Position numbers and translations under genes: made by a program. From Muraenolepis orangiensis (lineage: Eukaryota > Chordata > Actinopteri > Gadiformes > Muraenolepididae), in NCBI GenBank assembly GCA_027704905.1, contig CM051004.1, positions 9,158,510-9,222,509 on the forward strand: DNA of 64,000 nt. The letters are read 5' to 3'. The stretch's first letter is position 1; the number at the start of each line of letters is the position of its first letter. This document shows positions 28,676 to 46,709 of this stretch, one piece after another. Under the pieces are notes generated by a model. It ran no database searches, had not been told where the DNA came from, and saw nothing but the letters and a program-made list of their open reading frames with translations.

Positions 28676-28910
28676 AGGCTTTGTCTGTCGTCGATGTCGG
28701 TCTGTCGTTGATTTCTGTCTGTCAGCCGTTTAATTCTGTCTTTGTGGATGTCTGTCTGTTGTTGATGATGGTTGTCTGCAGTTGGTGTCTGTCTCTCGTT
28801 GATGTCTGTCTGTCTGTCGTTGATGTATGTCTGTCTATCTATTGTTGATGTCTGGCTGCTGTTGATGTCTGTCTGTCGTTGATTTCGGTCTGTCGTTGCG
28901 GCGACTCTAA
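28676..28910. repeat. Irregular GTCTGTC/GTTGATG minisatellite
   Basis: GTTGATGTCTGTCTGTC-type units of roughly 20-40 bp recur upstream of tmem38a. The minus strand reads through as QTDIN-like repeats, which is a consequence of the repeat and not evidence for a gene. Confidence 0.8.
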
Positions 28911-29223
28911 TGCGATCTTCCCAATATTGCTGCGTTAAAACACGATAAGTACACGTATAAACATTTAGCACAAATTTAATAAAAAAGGCTCAAATGGGGC
29001 AGTCGGTCTATTAAAAATAAATCATATGAGGCACTACGTAATACCAATGTGTACTATAATACCATGTGTTTTAAGTTTACATTGAATTTTGTACTTTTGT
29101 TTATTTGTACTTATACTTACTATTTATTCGTTGTTGTGTTTAATTTAAATGCACATGTATTGTATGTATTTATTGCATTGTTATTATCGTTGTGCCTGCT
29201 TCGTATTTGGGCCGTGGTTAAGG

Positions 29224-29470
29224 AGCGCCACCTATTGGTCAGTTATATGTTGCAGGAGCGCCTGCTATTGGTCAGTTATATGTTGCAGGAGCGCCTGCTA
29301 TTGGTCAGTTATATGTTGCAGGAGCGCCTGCTATTGGTCAGTTATATGTTGCAGGAGCGCCTGCTATTGGTCAGTTATATGTTGCAGGAGCGCCTGCTAT
29401 TGGTCAGTTATATATTGTAAGAGCGCCTGCTATTGGTCAGTTATATATTGTAAGAGCGCCTGCTATAAGG
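29224..29470 (+). promoter_or_regulatory. 33-bp tandem array of inverted CCAAT boxes upstream of smim7
   Basis: A GAGCGCCTGCTATTGGTCAG-type unit of 33 bp is repeated seven times plus a degenerate eighth. ATTGG falls at 29234, 29267, 29300, 29333, 29366, 29399 and 29432, exactly 33 bp apart. The array ends about 60 bp before the smim7 ATG and lies in the divergent tmem38a-smim7 spacer. ATTGG is the NF-Y (CCAAT-box) core; promoter function is inferred. Confidence 0.7.
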
Positions 29471-29528
29471 CAACTTATAGGTTGCGAATGCGGAAGCGGA
29501 TGTTGTTTATCTGTGTGATGTGGACAAA

Positions 29529-30562
29529 ATGATCGGAGATCTGTTGATATTCGGGTAAATAACTACATTTATGTTCACCACACCGTGTTATTTTTACACC
29601 AACTTGCTATATTGTGTGCCCGTGTTTTCGTGCTTGCCGTTGTTTCACTGTACTGTCATGGTGTTGTTTCACTGTACGCTGTACCTTATAGCCTACATAG
29701 TGACGAAGTACAGAATCTGAATCTGCTGCTGCCACCTCACCATTGTTATCGATGGAAGTAACTCTTGTCAAACAGCACGACTCAAGTATTGTGTGCCTTT
29801 TTTTGTTTAGGACCCTTCTCATAAACGCAGGAGCTGTGTTGAATTTTAAACTGTGAGTACTACCCATTATACATATGTGCTTAATGTAGATGAATTAAAC
29901 GTCCTGCAGACTGTGTTTGCAGTGTGGAGTCAGACTAATAGATGACCTGTGTTGTTTCACAGCAAGCGGAAGGATTCCCAAGGGTTTGGAGATGAAGGCG
30001 GGGGACCGAAAACGGGTAGGCTTACGTTAGTCACTAAAACATGTTAAATATTGTTAAGTGTGTAAAGGTTAAAGAAGGTAAAGGTTGTATAAATGCCTAT
30101 TTTAAGTACTCACTGATTTAAACTGCGTGTGTCTGCGTGCGTGTTTACAGGTGACAATATTAGAGAGTTCCTGCTCAGTCTGCGGTACTTTCGAGTCTTC
30201 ATTGCATTGTGGAACATCTTCATAATGTTCTGTATGGTTATGTGAGTATTTTGAACAATTATAGGCCTGCCTATTTTAATATTTTTTTATATATTAATTT
30301 AATATATATTTTTAATTTATATCTATAGATATATATCTAGATATATATAGATATATATCTATCACACACTAAGCCAGTGTGTGGTTCTTGTTGAAACCTG
30401 ATAAATGCAGCTTACAGATCAAACAAGTTTGTCATTGCATATTATGTTTATCTCACCCAAATTAATAAAAAAAAAAGGGAGGAATACAGGTATCATTGAG
30501 TGAGTGTTTAAAATGACTATATTGTGACTGTTCCATTATTCTTCAGATTGTTTGGTTCTTGA
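29529..30562 (+). CDS. smim7: Small integral membrane protein 7, complete
   Basis: Five tiny coding exons with matching phases: 29529-29554, 29811-29852, 29963-30015, 30151-30241 and 30547-30562 (TGA). They give 75 aa, the same length as the human protein. It starts MIGDLLIFGTLLINAGA (hydrophobic N-terminal segment), then FKLKRKDSQGFGDEG, IREFLLSLRYFRVF and a second hydrophobic stretch IALWNIFIMFCMVMLFGS. The molecular role of SMIM7 is poorly known. Two membrane segments with a short charged loop are visible. Order tmem38a-smim7-med26-slc35e1 is as on human 19p13.11. A CCAAT-box array lies directly upstream. The exons are too short for single-frame detection but the protein is near-identical in pattern to SMIM7. 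Confidence 0.93.
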
Positions 30563-31715
30563 CGGGTTCACCTGGAGACTGGGATCCTGCAACGCAAACC
30601 TGTGATCGACGAAGACCCTGTTTTCATTCAGGCCATTTTAAATGTAACTTCCTCCTGGTTTTCTTTGTAACCTGCATTGTGCAATACTTCACAAATCAAT
30701 ATTTATTTTGTCTTCTATGTGAGACAGACCAATTGGTTGTGTTTGGTCTTCCTTGTTTTTATTCCAGCTATTGAATAGGTCATCTATGTGACCTGGCTAG
30801 GTATATGGTATAGGTATGTGTCTCTTATAGCTGATGTGAAGTAGTGTGTTTCTCGCAACAGACAAATTCCTTTTGAGGTTAAAAAAAATCAGTTGACAAA
30901 TATATGCCAAATGTGTTCTATAATGGGTTAATCAGGCTGCAAACCAGTTAAAATCTATTCTTTATGTGAAAACCGAAATGAGGTACTTACTGTTTGGAAG
31001 GTATTTTTTATCTTTCTTTCACTCCTTTGTGTTACCTGTTCTGTAGTAACAGTGGCTGACATAAAGACATTTACCGTAAACTGCTTTTAGTTCTCAATTA
31101 CGTAATAAACTTTTCTGCATGTGGATGGGCATTGCTGGAACATACCATGTGGTGTTACTTCCTTTTATAATAAAGTTTTACACTGAAAACGAGCAATGCA
31201 CTTAATTATTGGTATCTAAAATAAAACCCTCATTAAATATCAAATCTTTAAATATAACTATTAATATCGCTACTATCTGAACTAATTCCTTCTTGTTGTC
31301 TGCCTACTACTTTGGCATGTTTATTATATGCTAACATCGCAAAACTGTATATTATAGCCTTGGATGTATTTTATATGTGATTGGGGTGACTAATGGAAGG
31401 GACTTTTCTCTATATTGTCGTATGTGTATGTTATGTATTTATGCAAATCTTTTTATGACTTGTATATTTCATATTTTTTTTCAGTGGGCTCTGCCTTACT
31501 GCAAGCATGAATTATTGAAGTCCAAACTATATGCTACAACGCCACAAATGGTATATTATAACCATAGATGTATTAATATAGGAACGCTTCAACCCGAACA
31601 GAGACGTGCCGTGCAACCTTCTCAAACGATCAAAACACTGTCAAGCTAGTAAACAGTGGGTGTTACCAAATTAGCATAGTATACATATTACCATAGTCTG
31701 ATGACAGTTACGCGG

Positions 31716-31764
31716 TCTGATTGGTCTAGAGTGTACTTCAGCTGACCACTCTAGACCAATCAGA
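31716..31764. other. 18-bp-arm hairpin next to a hAT insertion
   Basis: TCTGATTGGTCTAGAGTG (31716-31733) and its exact complement CACTCTAGACCAATCAGA (31747-31764) enclose a 13-nt loop. The hAT left end starts 20 bp further on. Confidence 0.9.
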
Positions 31765-31784
31765 TCGCGGTCTAGAGTCTAGAC

Positions 31785-33767
31785 CAGTGATTCCCAACCG
31801 GGGGTACGCGGACCCCTAGGGGTACGTGATGGGATTGCAGGGGGTACGTAGAAAGATTAGGGATTGCAATTTATTTAAAATATATATATATTATTATTAT
31901 TTAAAAAAATGTAACACATTTGAGCAATGCTTAGCAACCTAAGACCCACGTAATGAAACCGCAAAATGAAACCCGCGAAATGAAACCTGCGATGCGGTCT
32001 GTGAGACGGCTGGTGGCACTCGTGCTCATAACAATTACGCACTAACTAAGTTAAACGCACTAATACCGGTACCGTCGCTGCGTCGCTCCCAGTGAAGCCA
32101 GCCCACCTGCAGCGGCACCAGAGCACCAAACACGCCGGGAATGTCGGTAAAACAGAGGACTTTTTCAAACGAAAACTGTCCGAATTCAAGTCATGTCAGA
32201 CTACATTAAAGAAAGCGGCAAGTGTGTCGAGCAAAGCAATGGAGGCATCCTATGCTGTGGCATTACTTGTGGCCAAGTAAAAAAAAAACACATTAAATTG
32301 CAAAATATCTGATTCTCCCTGCCGCGATCATTTTGGCTGAAGCTATGCTGGACCAGGAAGCAGCAGACGTGCTGAAAACCGTTCCATTATCGAACAACAC
32401 AATCTGCCGCAGGACCGATGACATGTCCACTAATATTGTTGTTGACAGGTGGTGAATCAAATTAAAAGAGCCGGTCAGTTCGCTCTACAGTTGGATGAAA
32501 TGACGGATGTGAGTGGGGAGGCTCAGCTCCTGGCCTTTGTGCGTTATACTCAAAGGCGTTTGAGCATAACGCGAGAGTCTGACATACATGAGCATATTTT
32601 GTTTTGGACAGACAGACAACTGGCAAAGAAATATTTCAGGTGATTGACAGCTTTTTCAAAGAAAACAATCTTGAGTGGAAATCCTGCAGTCACATCTGTA
32701 CCGACGGCGCACCTGCGATGACGGGGAAAGTGCGTGGGTTGCATGGACGAGTGATGAAGGTAAACCCCGAAATTAAGTGGAATCACTGCATTATCCACTG
32801 GGAGGCTCTCGCCAGTAAAAGGATGAGCCCCGAGTTAAGTGCTGTCATGGATGACGCAGTTAAGGTGATTCATTTAATCAGTCCAGACCTACGAATCACC
32901 GACTATTTCAAATTCTGTCAAGACAGCGGGGCAGAGCATGGGCAGCTACTGCTTCACACAGACGTCCGCTGGTTGTCGCGTGGCTAAACACCATTCAGGC
33001 TGTTTGAACTTCGCACTGAGGTGTCTGCTTTCCTGATACAGCACTCTCATCCTCTCGCAGTGTTTTTTCAGGATGCAGGGTGGGTTGCACGGCTGGCATA
33101 TCTTGCCGATGTCTTCTCCAAGCTTAATGAGCTTAACCTCTCACTTCAAGGCAAGGACTCGCATATCCTTAACAAGTATGACAGAGTGAATGGATTCATA
33201 AATAAAGTCAACTTATGGGAGACGAAATGCGACAAAGGGGATATAAGCTGTTTCCCACTGCTTGATGGCTATCTTGCCACTACTGATGCTGAAAACAAGC
33301 AGATGGTCACAATTGTTACGCATCAGTCCAAACTCAAAACTGAGTTCAACCAGTACTTTCATGACATTGAAGCAAAGTCAGAACAGCTGGACTGGATGAG
33401 GAACCCGTTCAGAGTGACTGAGAGCAGCAGCAGCCTTCCTGACAGACTGCAGGAAAACCTGGTGGATTTGTTCTCTGATCGTGGGCAAAAGATGGCATAT
33501 GCTGAAAGGTCACTGACAGAGTTTTGGTGTGATGTTGCAAAGGAGTATCCAGAGCTGGGGAAATGTGCATTGAATGAACTCTTGCCTTTTGGATCTACCT
33601 ATATGGGTGAAGTTACCATCTCGGCCCTGACTCACATCAAAACCAAGCAGAGGAACAGACTGAATGTGGAGAGCAGCCTAGTGACGGCTGTGGCCACACT
33701 GCCCCCAGAACTATCGAAGCTGTTAAGCAAGCTCAAGTGTCTCATTAAAAGCTCTAGTGACTAAATC
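31785..33767 (+). mobile_element. Degenerate hAT transposon (SCAND3/ZBED5-like transposase)
   Basis: The left end CAGTGATTCCCAACCGGGGG (31785) is typical of hAT elements. A broken transposase follows (see next entry), ending at TAA 33762-33764. The eight bases before the left end, GTCTAGAC (31777-31784), could be one target duplication; no partner and no right inverted terminus was found, so the 3' end is lost or hidden in the AT-rich palindrome at 33779-33825. Confidence 0.8.
32092..33764 (+). pseudogene. hAT transposase pseudogene
   Basis: Family: cut-and-paste hAT transposases related to domesticated vertebrate genes such as SCAND3 and ZBED5. Remnant of a BED zinc-finger C-terminus (KPAHLQRHQSTKH) is followed by the RNase-H-like core: QLDEMTD (first Asp), CTDGAPAMTGK (second Asp), HCIIHWEALASKRMSPEL, LLHTDVRWLSRG, and a C-terminal all-helical/dimerisation part around FSDRGQKMAYAERSLTEF and ESSLVTAVATLPPELSKLL. 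Breaks: stop codons and frame loss at 32278-32448, a frameshift near 32605, and an in-frame TAA at 32985-32987 right after WLSRG, where family members usually have a basic residue. A domesticated gene would be intact, so this is a dead element. Confidence 0.85.
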
Positions 33768-33778
33768 AAATATGTTGA

Positions 33779-33825
33779 ATATATATATATATCTATATCT
33801 ATATAGATATAGATATATATATATA
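33779..33825. repeat. AT-rich TATAGATATAT palindrome
   Basis: ATATATATATCTATATCT followed by ATATAGATATAGATATATAT is self-complementary. Similar palindromes are at 1937-1976, 30318-30360 and 47747-47850. Confidence 0.85.
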
Positions 33826-35333
33826 ATTATATTTTATTGCATTCTATTTGATCTCGTTTTGTTATAGTGTGGTTGCTCTTGTACTTGCACTGTTTACAGT
33901 TTATACTACTGTTATTGTTGTTGTTTCTATTGCACTATTCTATTATATGTTGAGTTGTGGGCGGAGCCTCATATGCATGCATGCACCTGATTCATGTGCA
34001 TATGAATCTTTGAAACTGCTAGAAGTGAGTATTATTTTCATTCACAATAAGTGTCAATGTCAAGTTTAAATTAATTTGTATTAAGGGTGAGTTATAAAAG
34101 TGATTTTCATTTATTTAATGAGTAGTTTGGTTAATTACAAAAGGTTTAATACAAGAGCAAATGTAAGGCGAATCATCCAAATGACTATTAACATGACATA
34201 ATTCACCTTGTGTGTGAACCCTACGGGCTATTGCTTGCCTGTTGGGATGCAGAGACACTGGGCCTTTAAGAGCAGTGACGTGTACCTCATGCCTTTGGTG
34301 TATTCCGTGGTTTGTGTATTCCGTTTGGTTCCGCTGTTCTTTTTTTAAATAAAATACACGCCACACGAAATTGTCTCCGCGCAGTCTTTGCAATTAATAT
34401 AATATTATTAGGTCGTTGATTATATAATAATAATATTAATAATATTAATATTATTATAATGTATTAATGGCTAGTTTAAATCGATTATTAACATTAATTG
34501 CGGATGTGGGTTTTTTTTTTCTTTCTCAAAATCGACTTACCATGTTAACTATCCATATAATACATTCTATCCATCCTTACAACTTGAATACAGTTATACA
34601 AGCACAAGATTATATTTCGCTGAGGTAAAACATGAGACATAGATGCCCTGACACCCTCAATGAGATAGTTGGGGTATGTACTGCTTAAATATATATATAG
34701 AATATTATAGTAAATATATATATATATATATATATAGTATTGTGTGATTCGACCTATTTAATACAAGATATAATGGATATCTACAGACACTTTGCTATAG
34801 TGGCCTGTCACTGAGCTTGTTAACGCTTTTCATTCAAAACAATTATCGACGGAAAGACATCGCGTTAAACTTGAACTCAGTATAAACAGTAATTATTTCA
34901 GTCTTACAAATTAAACTGTACTGTCACAGAGTAAACTTGTACACACACAGCGGTAGCGATCGAGGGGAAGTAAGTTGACGCACAGATGACGCGTCGTTAC
35001 GCACGTTTTCCCGGCATGCTTTGCCTGGACTCGACTGCCATAGAAAAGCCTGCGGAGGAGGCCGGACTGAAGGCTGCCAGTCCACGGGTAGCCGAGCTTA
35101 AAGAGACGTTACTCACGTCTTTTACAGCAGAATCGCAAGTAATACGCGGAGTCGGCGCCCACAGCGGGGAGGAATAAGCACCATAAAACATGGTGCTTAT
35201 TGTCATAGTTGTGTGCAGCTTTGGTTAGGCGAGTGAGTGTCGGCTCGTCACGCACCTCCGTAGCCGGAGTGAGTGTGTGCTTGGGGGGTGGGGGGTGGGG
35301 GAAGAGTGGGTCGTCTAGACCCCGCTGCCCGGC
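33826..35333. other. Intergenic region with med26 promoter/5' UTR
   Basis: No recognised gene to about 34900. GC content rises from about 34970 to 35330 (a CpG-rich stretch with CACACAGCGGTAGCGATCGA), the likely med26 promoter and 5' UTR. A short open frame at 34986-35177 has no recognisable homology. Confidence 0.5.
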
Positions 35334-38326
35334 ATGACAGCAGCTACGGCCACCCCGCAGCTCATGAGAGACCGGTTGGTCCAGGCCATCGACGGCCAAA
35401 GCAATGTAAGTATGATTGGGTGTTAAACGATGCGAGGCGGAAGGTTGTGTTGCTGTGTTGGTCCCGTCGGAGGGGTTTGACAGAACAGCGTCAACAAGTA
35501 ACTCAGAAGTGATGTCCTAATGTTCCTCATCACGACCTGGCTAACTAGCTGCAGCTAATCAGCCTACTGAGGGATTGAGTGTATTTGCGAGTCATAAAGT
35601 GCAAATTGCCCTCTTCATTACATTAGTCATTTGGCAGACGCTTTTGTAAGCGACTTACAATAAGTGCATTAAACATAGGAAGGCAAGAGAACTACCAGTC
35701 ACCAGAAGTGCATTTCCTCCCTAAACAAGCCTCCAAGATCAGAACCAGTGCTCAGGTAAAAGTAGAAGTTGGCGTTTTATATAGATGTTTTAGTGCTTTG
35801 GAAAGGAACGACGTCGTTTTGGTGATGACTAAGACAGCACTTGCTTGAGGGACCGCTGTCAACTTGTACCAGACTTGGATTGTCTCAGTACACTGCCAAT
35901 CCCTGCACAGTTTAATGGTTACGCACGCTGCTGTTCCTCCAATGACCGCCCGTGTTGCTCAATGTTAGGTACATACTTATATTAAATACATTATATATAG
36001 GAATTAAGTCAAAGGAGTTATAGGGCTAGGTCGAGAGAGTGTACACACTATATTGCTTTCGCAACAAACAATACTTTCTTGTTAAAGGTTGACCTTCCCC
36101 CCTTGCCTAACGACAAAACCCCCACTTTAAAGAGCATGACTAGTCCCAAGTAAAATAACAATGCTCAAGGGGCACCTTTTACTATTTGATGCATACACAT
36201 TCTTCTAACTTGTATGTAAACCGTTTACACACTAATACATGTCATTATGTTGGGGTTCTAGTATTCCTGTGGCCAACATTTGCATACGTTCTCAATGTGT
36301 CATAACGTTTCTGAAACTAGTGTGTTGGAAATCGACAGGTGCACATTTGAAACTTCATGCAAATGCTTTTCTGCCGCAAATGCTTTTCTGTTAGATTATT
36401 TAACAATACCGATGTAAGTATGCTAAATCTAGATTTTTCACAGTTGTATACATAATCTAATTTCTTTTTTCAGCAGGTATGCAACATGGTGGCAGTTATG
36501 GAAGTAATTTCATATTTGGAGAAATATCCCATTACCAAAGAGGCACTGGAGGTAGGTCACAAAACAATAGTAATAGTGGTAATAATGTACTTTTTTTGCT
36601 TAGTGATGTCATAACCTCTTTTACTTGTTTGGTCGTCAAGGAAACCCGTCTGGGCAAGCTGATCAATGACGTGCGGAAGAAGACCAAGAATGAAGATCTC
36701 GCCAAGCGTGCCAAAAAGCTCCTTCGTAACTGGCAGAAGTTGATCGAGCCTGGGCAGACGGATGTTATGTCCAAGGGCCTTGCCCCCACCTCAGGGTCTT
36801 CCAATGGAGGGGCTATTTCACAGCCACCCACTCTCCCGTCGGGTCGCCTGGTCCCAGAGCTGAAGAACCGCAACGACTTCAACAACTCCCCGAAGGTGGA
36901 CAAACAGCTTAACCGGAAGCGCCGATGTGAACAGCAGAAGGATGGAGTGCCATTACCTGCAAAGATGGCCAAGACACTCTCCTTCGACAAACTCCAAAAC
37001 TTACCACCGTCACCTCTGCCACCGAAGGGGCCCGCCACAGGCTCCGACATGTTTACAGATGGTTCGGAGTCTTGTACACAACCACCCTCAATGGACAAGG
37101 GGGTGTCCCAACACCTTGATGCTGACCGTCTCAATAAGATCCCCGTCAATGCGGTGAGACCTCATCCCAGCTCGCTAGGCTACAACCGGGCTTCACCTAG
37201 CGCTTCCAGCTTGCTGAAAGCCTCACTAGTACAGCAGCATGCCAGGCTGGAGCAGGCCTCCTCCGGAGGCCAGTGTCAGCCCAGGAGCCCTCGCTCATCC
37301 TCCCACAGCCCCCGCACCCCAAAGCAGGAGAGCGGTGTGAAACAGACTACAATGAAAGCTGCAACAACAACAACAGCAGCAGCAGCAGCCGGTGGGATCC
37401 CTCTGTCCATGGAGATCTCTGGACCGGGACCCTCACCGCCCCTGCCTCCTCCACTGCCTTTAAATGTCTGCATTCAAGGCTCGCACACAGACGACTCTCA
37501 GGCGACTGCGGACTCTCAGGGCAGTGGTCTCTTGAACACGCCCAGTTGTCCGCACAACCTCGGCTCCTCCTCCACTTTGAAAGACGCGGGTGGTTCTGGT
37601 CCGGAGGTCGGCGGTCCAGGGAGGAAGAAGAGGAAGAAGTACAGGCCTAAGGATTACGTTGTGAATCTAGATGGGCGGTCGCCACCGAGTGACCGCACTA
37701 AACCTGTCCGATTAAAAGACAGGAGGTTGACCTTTGACCCCGTCACAGGCCAGATCAAATCCTGCTTCAGCAAGGAGTCCAATCAGGAGGCAGAGAGGGC
37801 GGGGGAGGAGAAGAAGAACAGGAACATCCCCGAACCAGAAGTGATCTGTGCCGAAGCGGGGCCCACCGCCCCTCCTCCCGTACTGATCCCTGCTCCCGTA
37901 CCGCCCAGCCCCTTCCTGCAGACCAACTGGAAGGAGCTGTCGAGGAACGACATCATCCAGTCCTACCTCAGTCAGCAGAGCAGCGTTCTCACCAATTTGG
38001 GGGCCCCTCGTGCTCCTGGGGCCCACTTCTTCATGAGCGAGTACTTGAAGCAGCAGCAGCAGGAGGAGGAGAAGGATGGGGGCAAAACCAGAGAGGCCAG
38101 GCCGACTCACGTGGTGGCTTCGGAGGGTTCCGTCACAGACTTTCCAGGTGTCAGCCGAGACGTCACGACGGAGGACCTCCATAGGTTACACACAACGCAC
38201 TGGCCCGGTGTGAACGGTTGCTATGACACCAAGGAACACTGGTACGATTGGACAGCGTGCATATCTTTAGACCCACACGGAGATGAGAGCCGGCTGAATA
38301 TACTGCCGTACGTCTGTCTGGACTAG
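35334..38326 (+). CDS. med26: Mediator complex subunit 26, complete
   Basis: MED26 is the Mediator subunit that docks super-elongation complex and TFIID during RNA polymerase II initiation-to-elongation handover. Three exons: 35334-35405, 36477-36551 and 36641-38326 (TAG), 610 aa (human 600). The N-terminal TFIIS N-domain (~1-90) has RDRLVQAIDGQSN, NMVAVMEVISYLEKYPITKE and TRLGKLINDVRKKTKNEDLA. The long Ser/Pro-rich middle is poorly conserved except IPVNAVRPH and KKRKKYRPKDYVVNLDG. The Mediator-binding C-terminus is highly conserved: TNWKELSRNDIIQSYLS, HWYDWTACISLDPHGDESR and NILPYVCLD. The exon 2 acceptor is a CAGCAG tandem (36471-36476), allowing one optional Gln. Start chosen at MTAAT, matching the family N-terminus. 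Confidence 0.97.
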
Positions 38327-39839
38327 GAACCTAATATGTTGGCATTTTTTCAGATTTGTAAAAGCTGTAAGTGGTGTCCTTATTGTTTCTCCAATTCAAG
38401 GGCAAGGTGTGGATGACTTGACAGCATTTCATAACCCTTCCCTGCTCCTTTGCACATTTGAGGGAAGTGGCCAACAGGTTGGTAGGACATGGCTTGGCTG
38501 CGCCATCGTTTAGCTGCGCCATCGTTACATTTTTTAGAAGTCTTGTGTAAGGCTGATAACTAAAGTAAGGCCATGCAGAATCTGCCAGCTCAAGAGTTGA
38601 CGGTTAACACAACTGTAGAGATCTGGTTTACAAGACTCCTAACAATATTGACATCCATTGTGGAGAAAATTAAGTTGTTAAATGTTCAGTTGGCAAACAT
38701 CCAGCAGATGAGATTATTCAATTCATTGGTCACCATTTTCATGAAGGTAAACATTCACAACTGAAAGATAACTTGTTTATTTTCAACTTTTAAGTCCTTA
38801 CACACTACCTCCTCCTGTATAAACTTTGTCCTGAACTACCTGGTAAAGTACCTTCTTTTCTTTTTTTAAAGCATTTCAACCGCAACAAGTGCTGCTCCAT
38901 GTTTGTTTTCTTCCTGTTGATCCTGAAATGTGAAGGTTGATCCCAACAATTCTTCAAAGGAATAAAGAAGTTGTCTTCTCTAGAGTACGTGACTGCAGTT
39001 TGACGGATGCAATACCAAACTGATTCAATCTCAGCTTGAAGGGTCTTTGTTGCGTCAACCAAAAAATGTGGCCATCGTGTATGAATTCAATATTTTATAC
39101 TTATAACTACAAAGCTTGGCAGAAACATTCGTTCTTTGATTCTGGATTTGATGAGCTAATGCAATGGCAGCATTCCAGACTGTTCTTTTGCCAACACCAA
39201 CATATCCTACACAGGGAAATTATTTAAAAATTACACATTTATATAATGTGACCACTTTTTTTGTTTTCATATTTGCCTCTTCCTGGGTATTTTGGTTGTA
39301 AAATATGAATTCAAAATAGAGGCCAGAGGACGTTACAATAATGCATTTTGTACTGAGGAAAATGGAAATATAATGATAATAATATGCTGGAAAATGTACT
39401 TGACCATTCCTTTAAATATCGTTTGCCTTATGGAAACCTGGGATTTCCCTAAAACAGAGCCTTAGTGAATGTACAGAAACAGCCTTTTGTGTGTCGAATA
39501 CAAGAGAACATATTTGCTACTTAGTCCTTTTCAGTGGACGTGTTGATAAGTGTTAATAAAAAAATGCTGAATTGTGAATTTATTGTCTCTTGCAGTTTTG
39601 CATGTCTCATTGATATCCTTTTTTTAGTTTTATAAAGTTGGTATACATGATGCTACTGTAGAGGAGGCCGTCACAGGACAGGGCATGATGCTACAATGCA
39701 GACCTCATTACAAAACTATAACTTTTTGACGGTATGGTCTTATTCAGGCCCTTAAATTCCTGAACATACAACTGTTTACAATAACCATTTTATTTCAGAT
39801 TATCTGTAGGTAATGAAATCTAGTGTTGGGTTTAATTTT
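38327..39839. other. Probable med26 3' UTR and spacer
   Basis: No gene recognised. It is AT-rich sequence following the med26 stop, with no repeat of note except CTGCGCCATCGTT duplicated at about 38498 and 38514. Confidence 0.4.
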
Positions 39840-40330
39840 ATTCAGAATCAGAATGCCTTTGTCATTGTACAAGTACAACACAATTGTCTAGCAGTCCTCA
39901 CAGTCACAAACAGAAATTGAAAAGTTGGAAATGTTTTATATAAAAATAATTAAAACTAAACCAAACACAATAAACAGGTAAAAAAAAATGGCCTGATGGA
40001 CCTGAAGCAGGTTCAGGGTCGTGAGAAGGGGCAGAAAAGATCATCGGGTGTGCACTTCCATCCATTGACGAGATCTTTAGGATCAGATGTCGGAAAAAGG
40101 TCATACAGGAAAGGACCGCAACCACCCTGGGCACCATCTCTACAGTCCGGTCGCCGGTTCCGCAGCATCCGTACAAGGACTGCCAGGTTCTAGGACAGGG
40201 GTTTTTCCACAGGAAGTGTGCCAACTGCTAGGAGTGCTGCTACTATCATAACATTGGCATCCATATTACATTACAGTATCATACTTTGGCTGGACTCATA
40301 CTTTTTAATCGGGACTTTCTTCTGGGCAGA
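39840..40330 (+). mobile_element. LINE (non-LTR retrotransposon) 3' fragments
   Basis: 39840-39920 is an inverted LINE tail (TTCAGAATCAGAATGCC, AATTGTCTAGCAGTCCTC), matching the tail at 17015. From about 39995 the plus strand carries the decayed end of a reverse-transcriptase ORF: SGRRFRSIRTRTARF and CATCCATTGACGAGATC, a pattern seen at the C-terminus of teleost LINE ORF2 proteins. Frames are broken. Confidence 0.55.
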
Positions 40331-40646
40331 GTTGATGATCAATATACAATAAATACATAAATCCACGACTTTCTAGAAGCTCTGTGGATGTATTATTTAT
40401 ATTTATCATATTGATTTATAATTTTGAAAAATGTGTCTACATACAAATGATATCAATATATAAGCTTTTTAGACCATCCAATATATCGCATGGGACCCCG
40501 GGTCAGATCGCTTCCGTTGCTGTAGCCGACGAGCGGAAGTGACGTACACCGCGGCGGCGCTCCAGCTCCACGTCTCACTTTCGCGATCTTCCCCCCTCCC
40601 CGGCCCGGAGAAGCCGAAGAAGAAGTGGAGGAAGAATAAGAAGAAG

Positions 40647-46709
<6,063 letters not shown>

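Noticed and set aside
29224..29470. CRISPR-like array
   Set aside because: The 33-bp units are contiguous with no unique spacers, in an animal genome; it is a minisatellite.
32092..33764. A domesticated hAT-derived host gene
   Set aside because: Frameshifts and an in-frame stop break the catalytic core and no alternative exon structure bypasses them.
34986..35177. A separate small gene upstream of med26
   Set aside because: The frame shows no recognisable family and lies in GC-rich probable promoter/5' UTR sequence, where open frames are common.
35313..35320. GTCTAGAC as the second target duplication of the hAT element at 31785
   Set aside because: It is identical to the 8 bases before the left end, but no hAT right terminus precedes it and it lies in the med26 5' region 1.5 kb past the transposase. 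A palindromic 8-mer recurring by chance is likelier.
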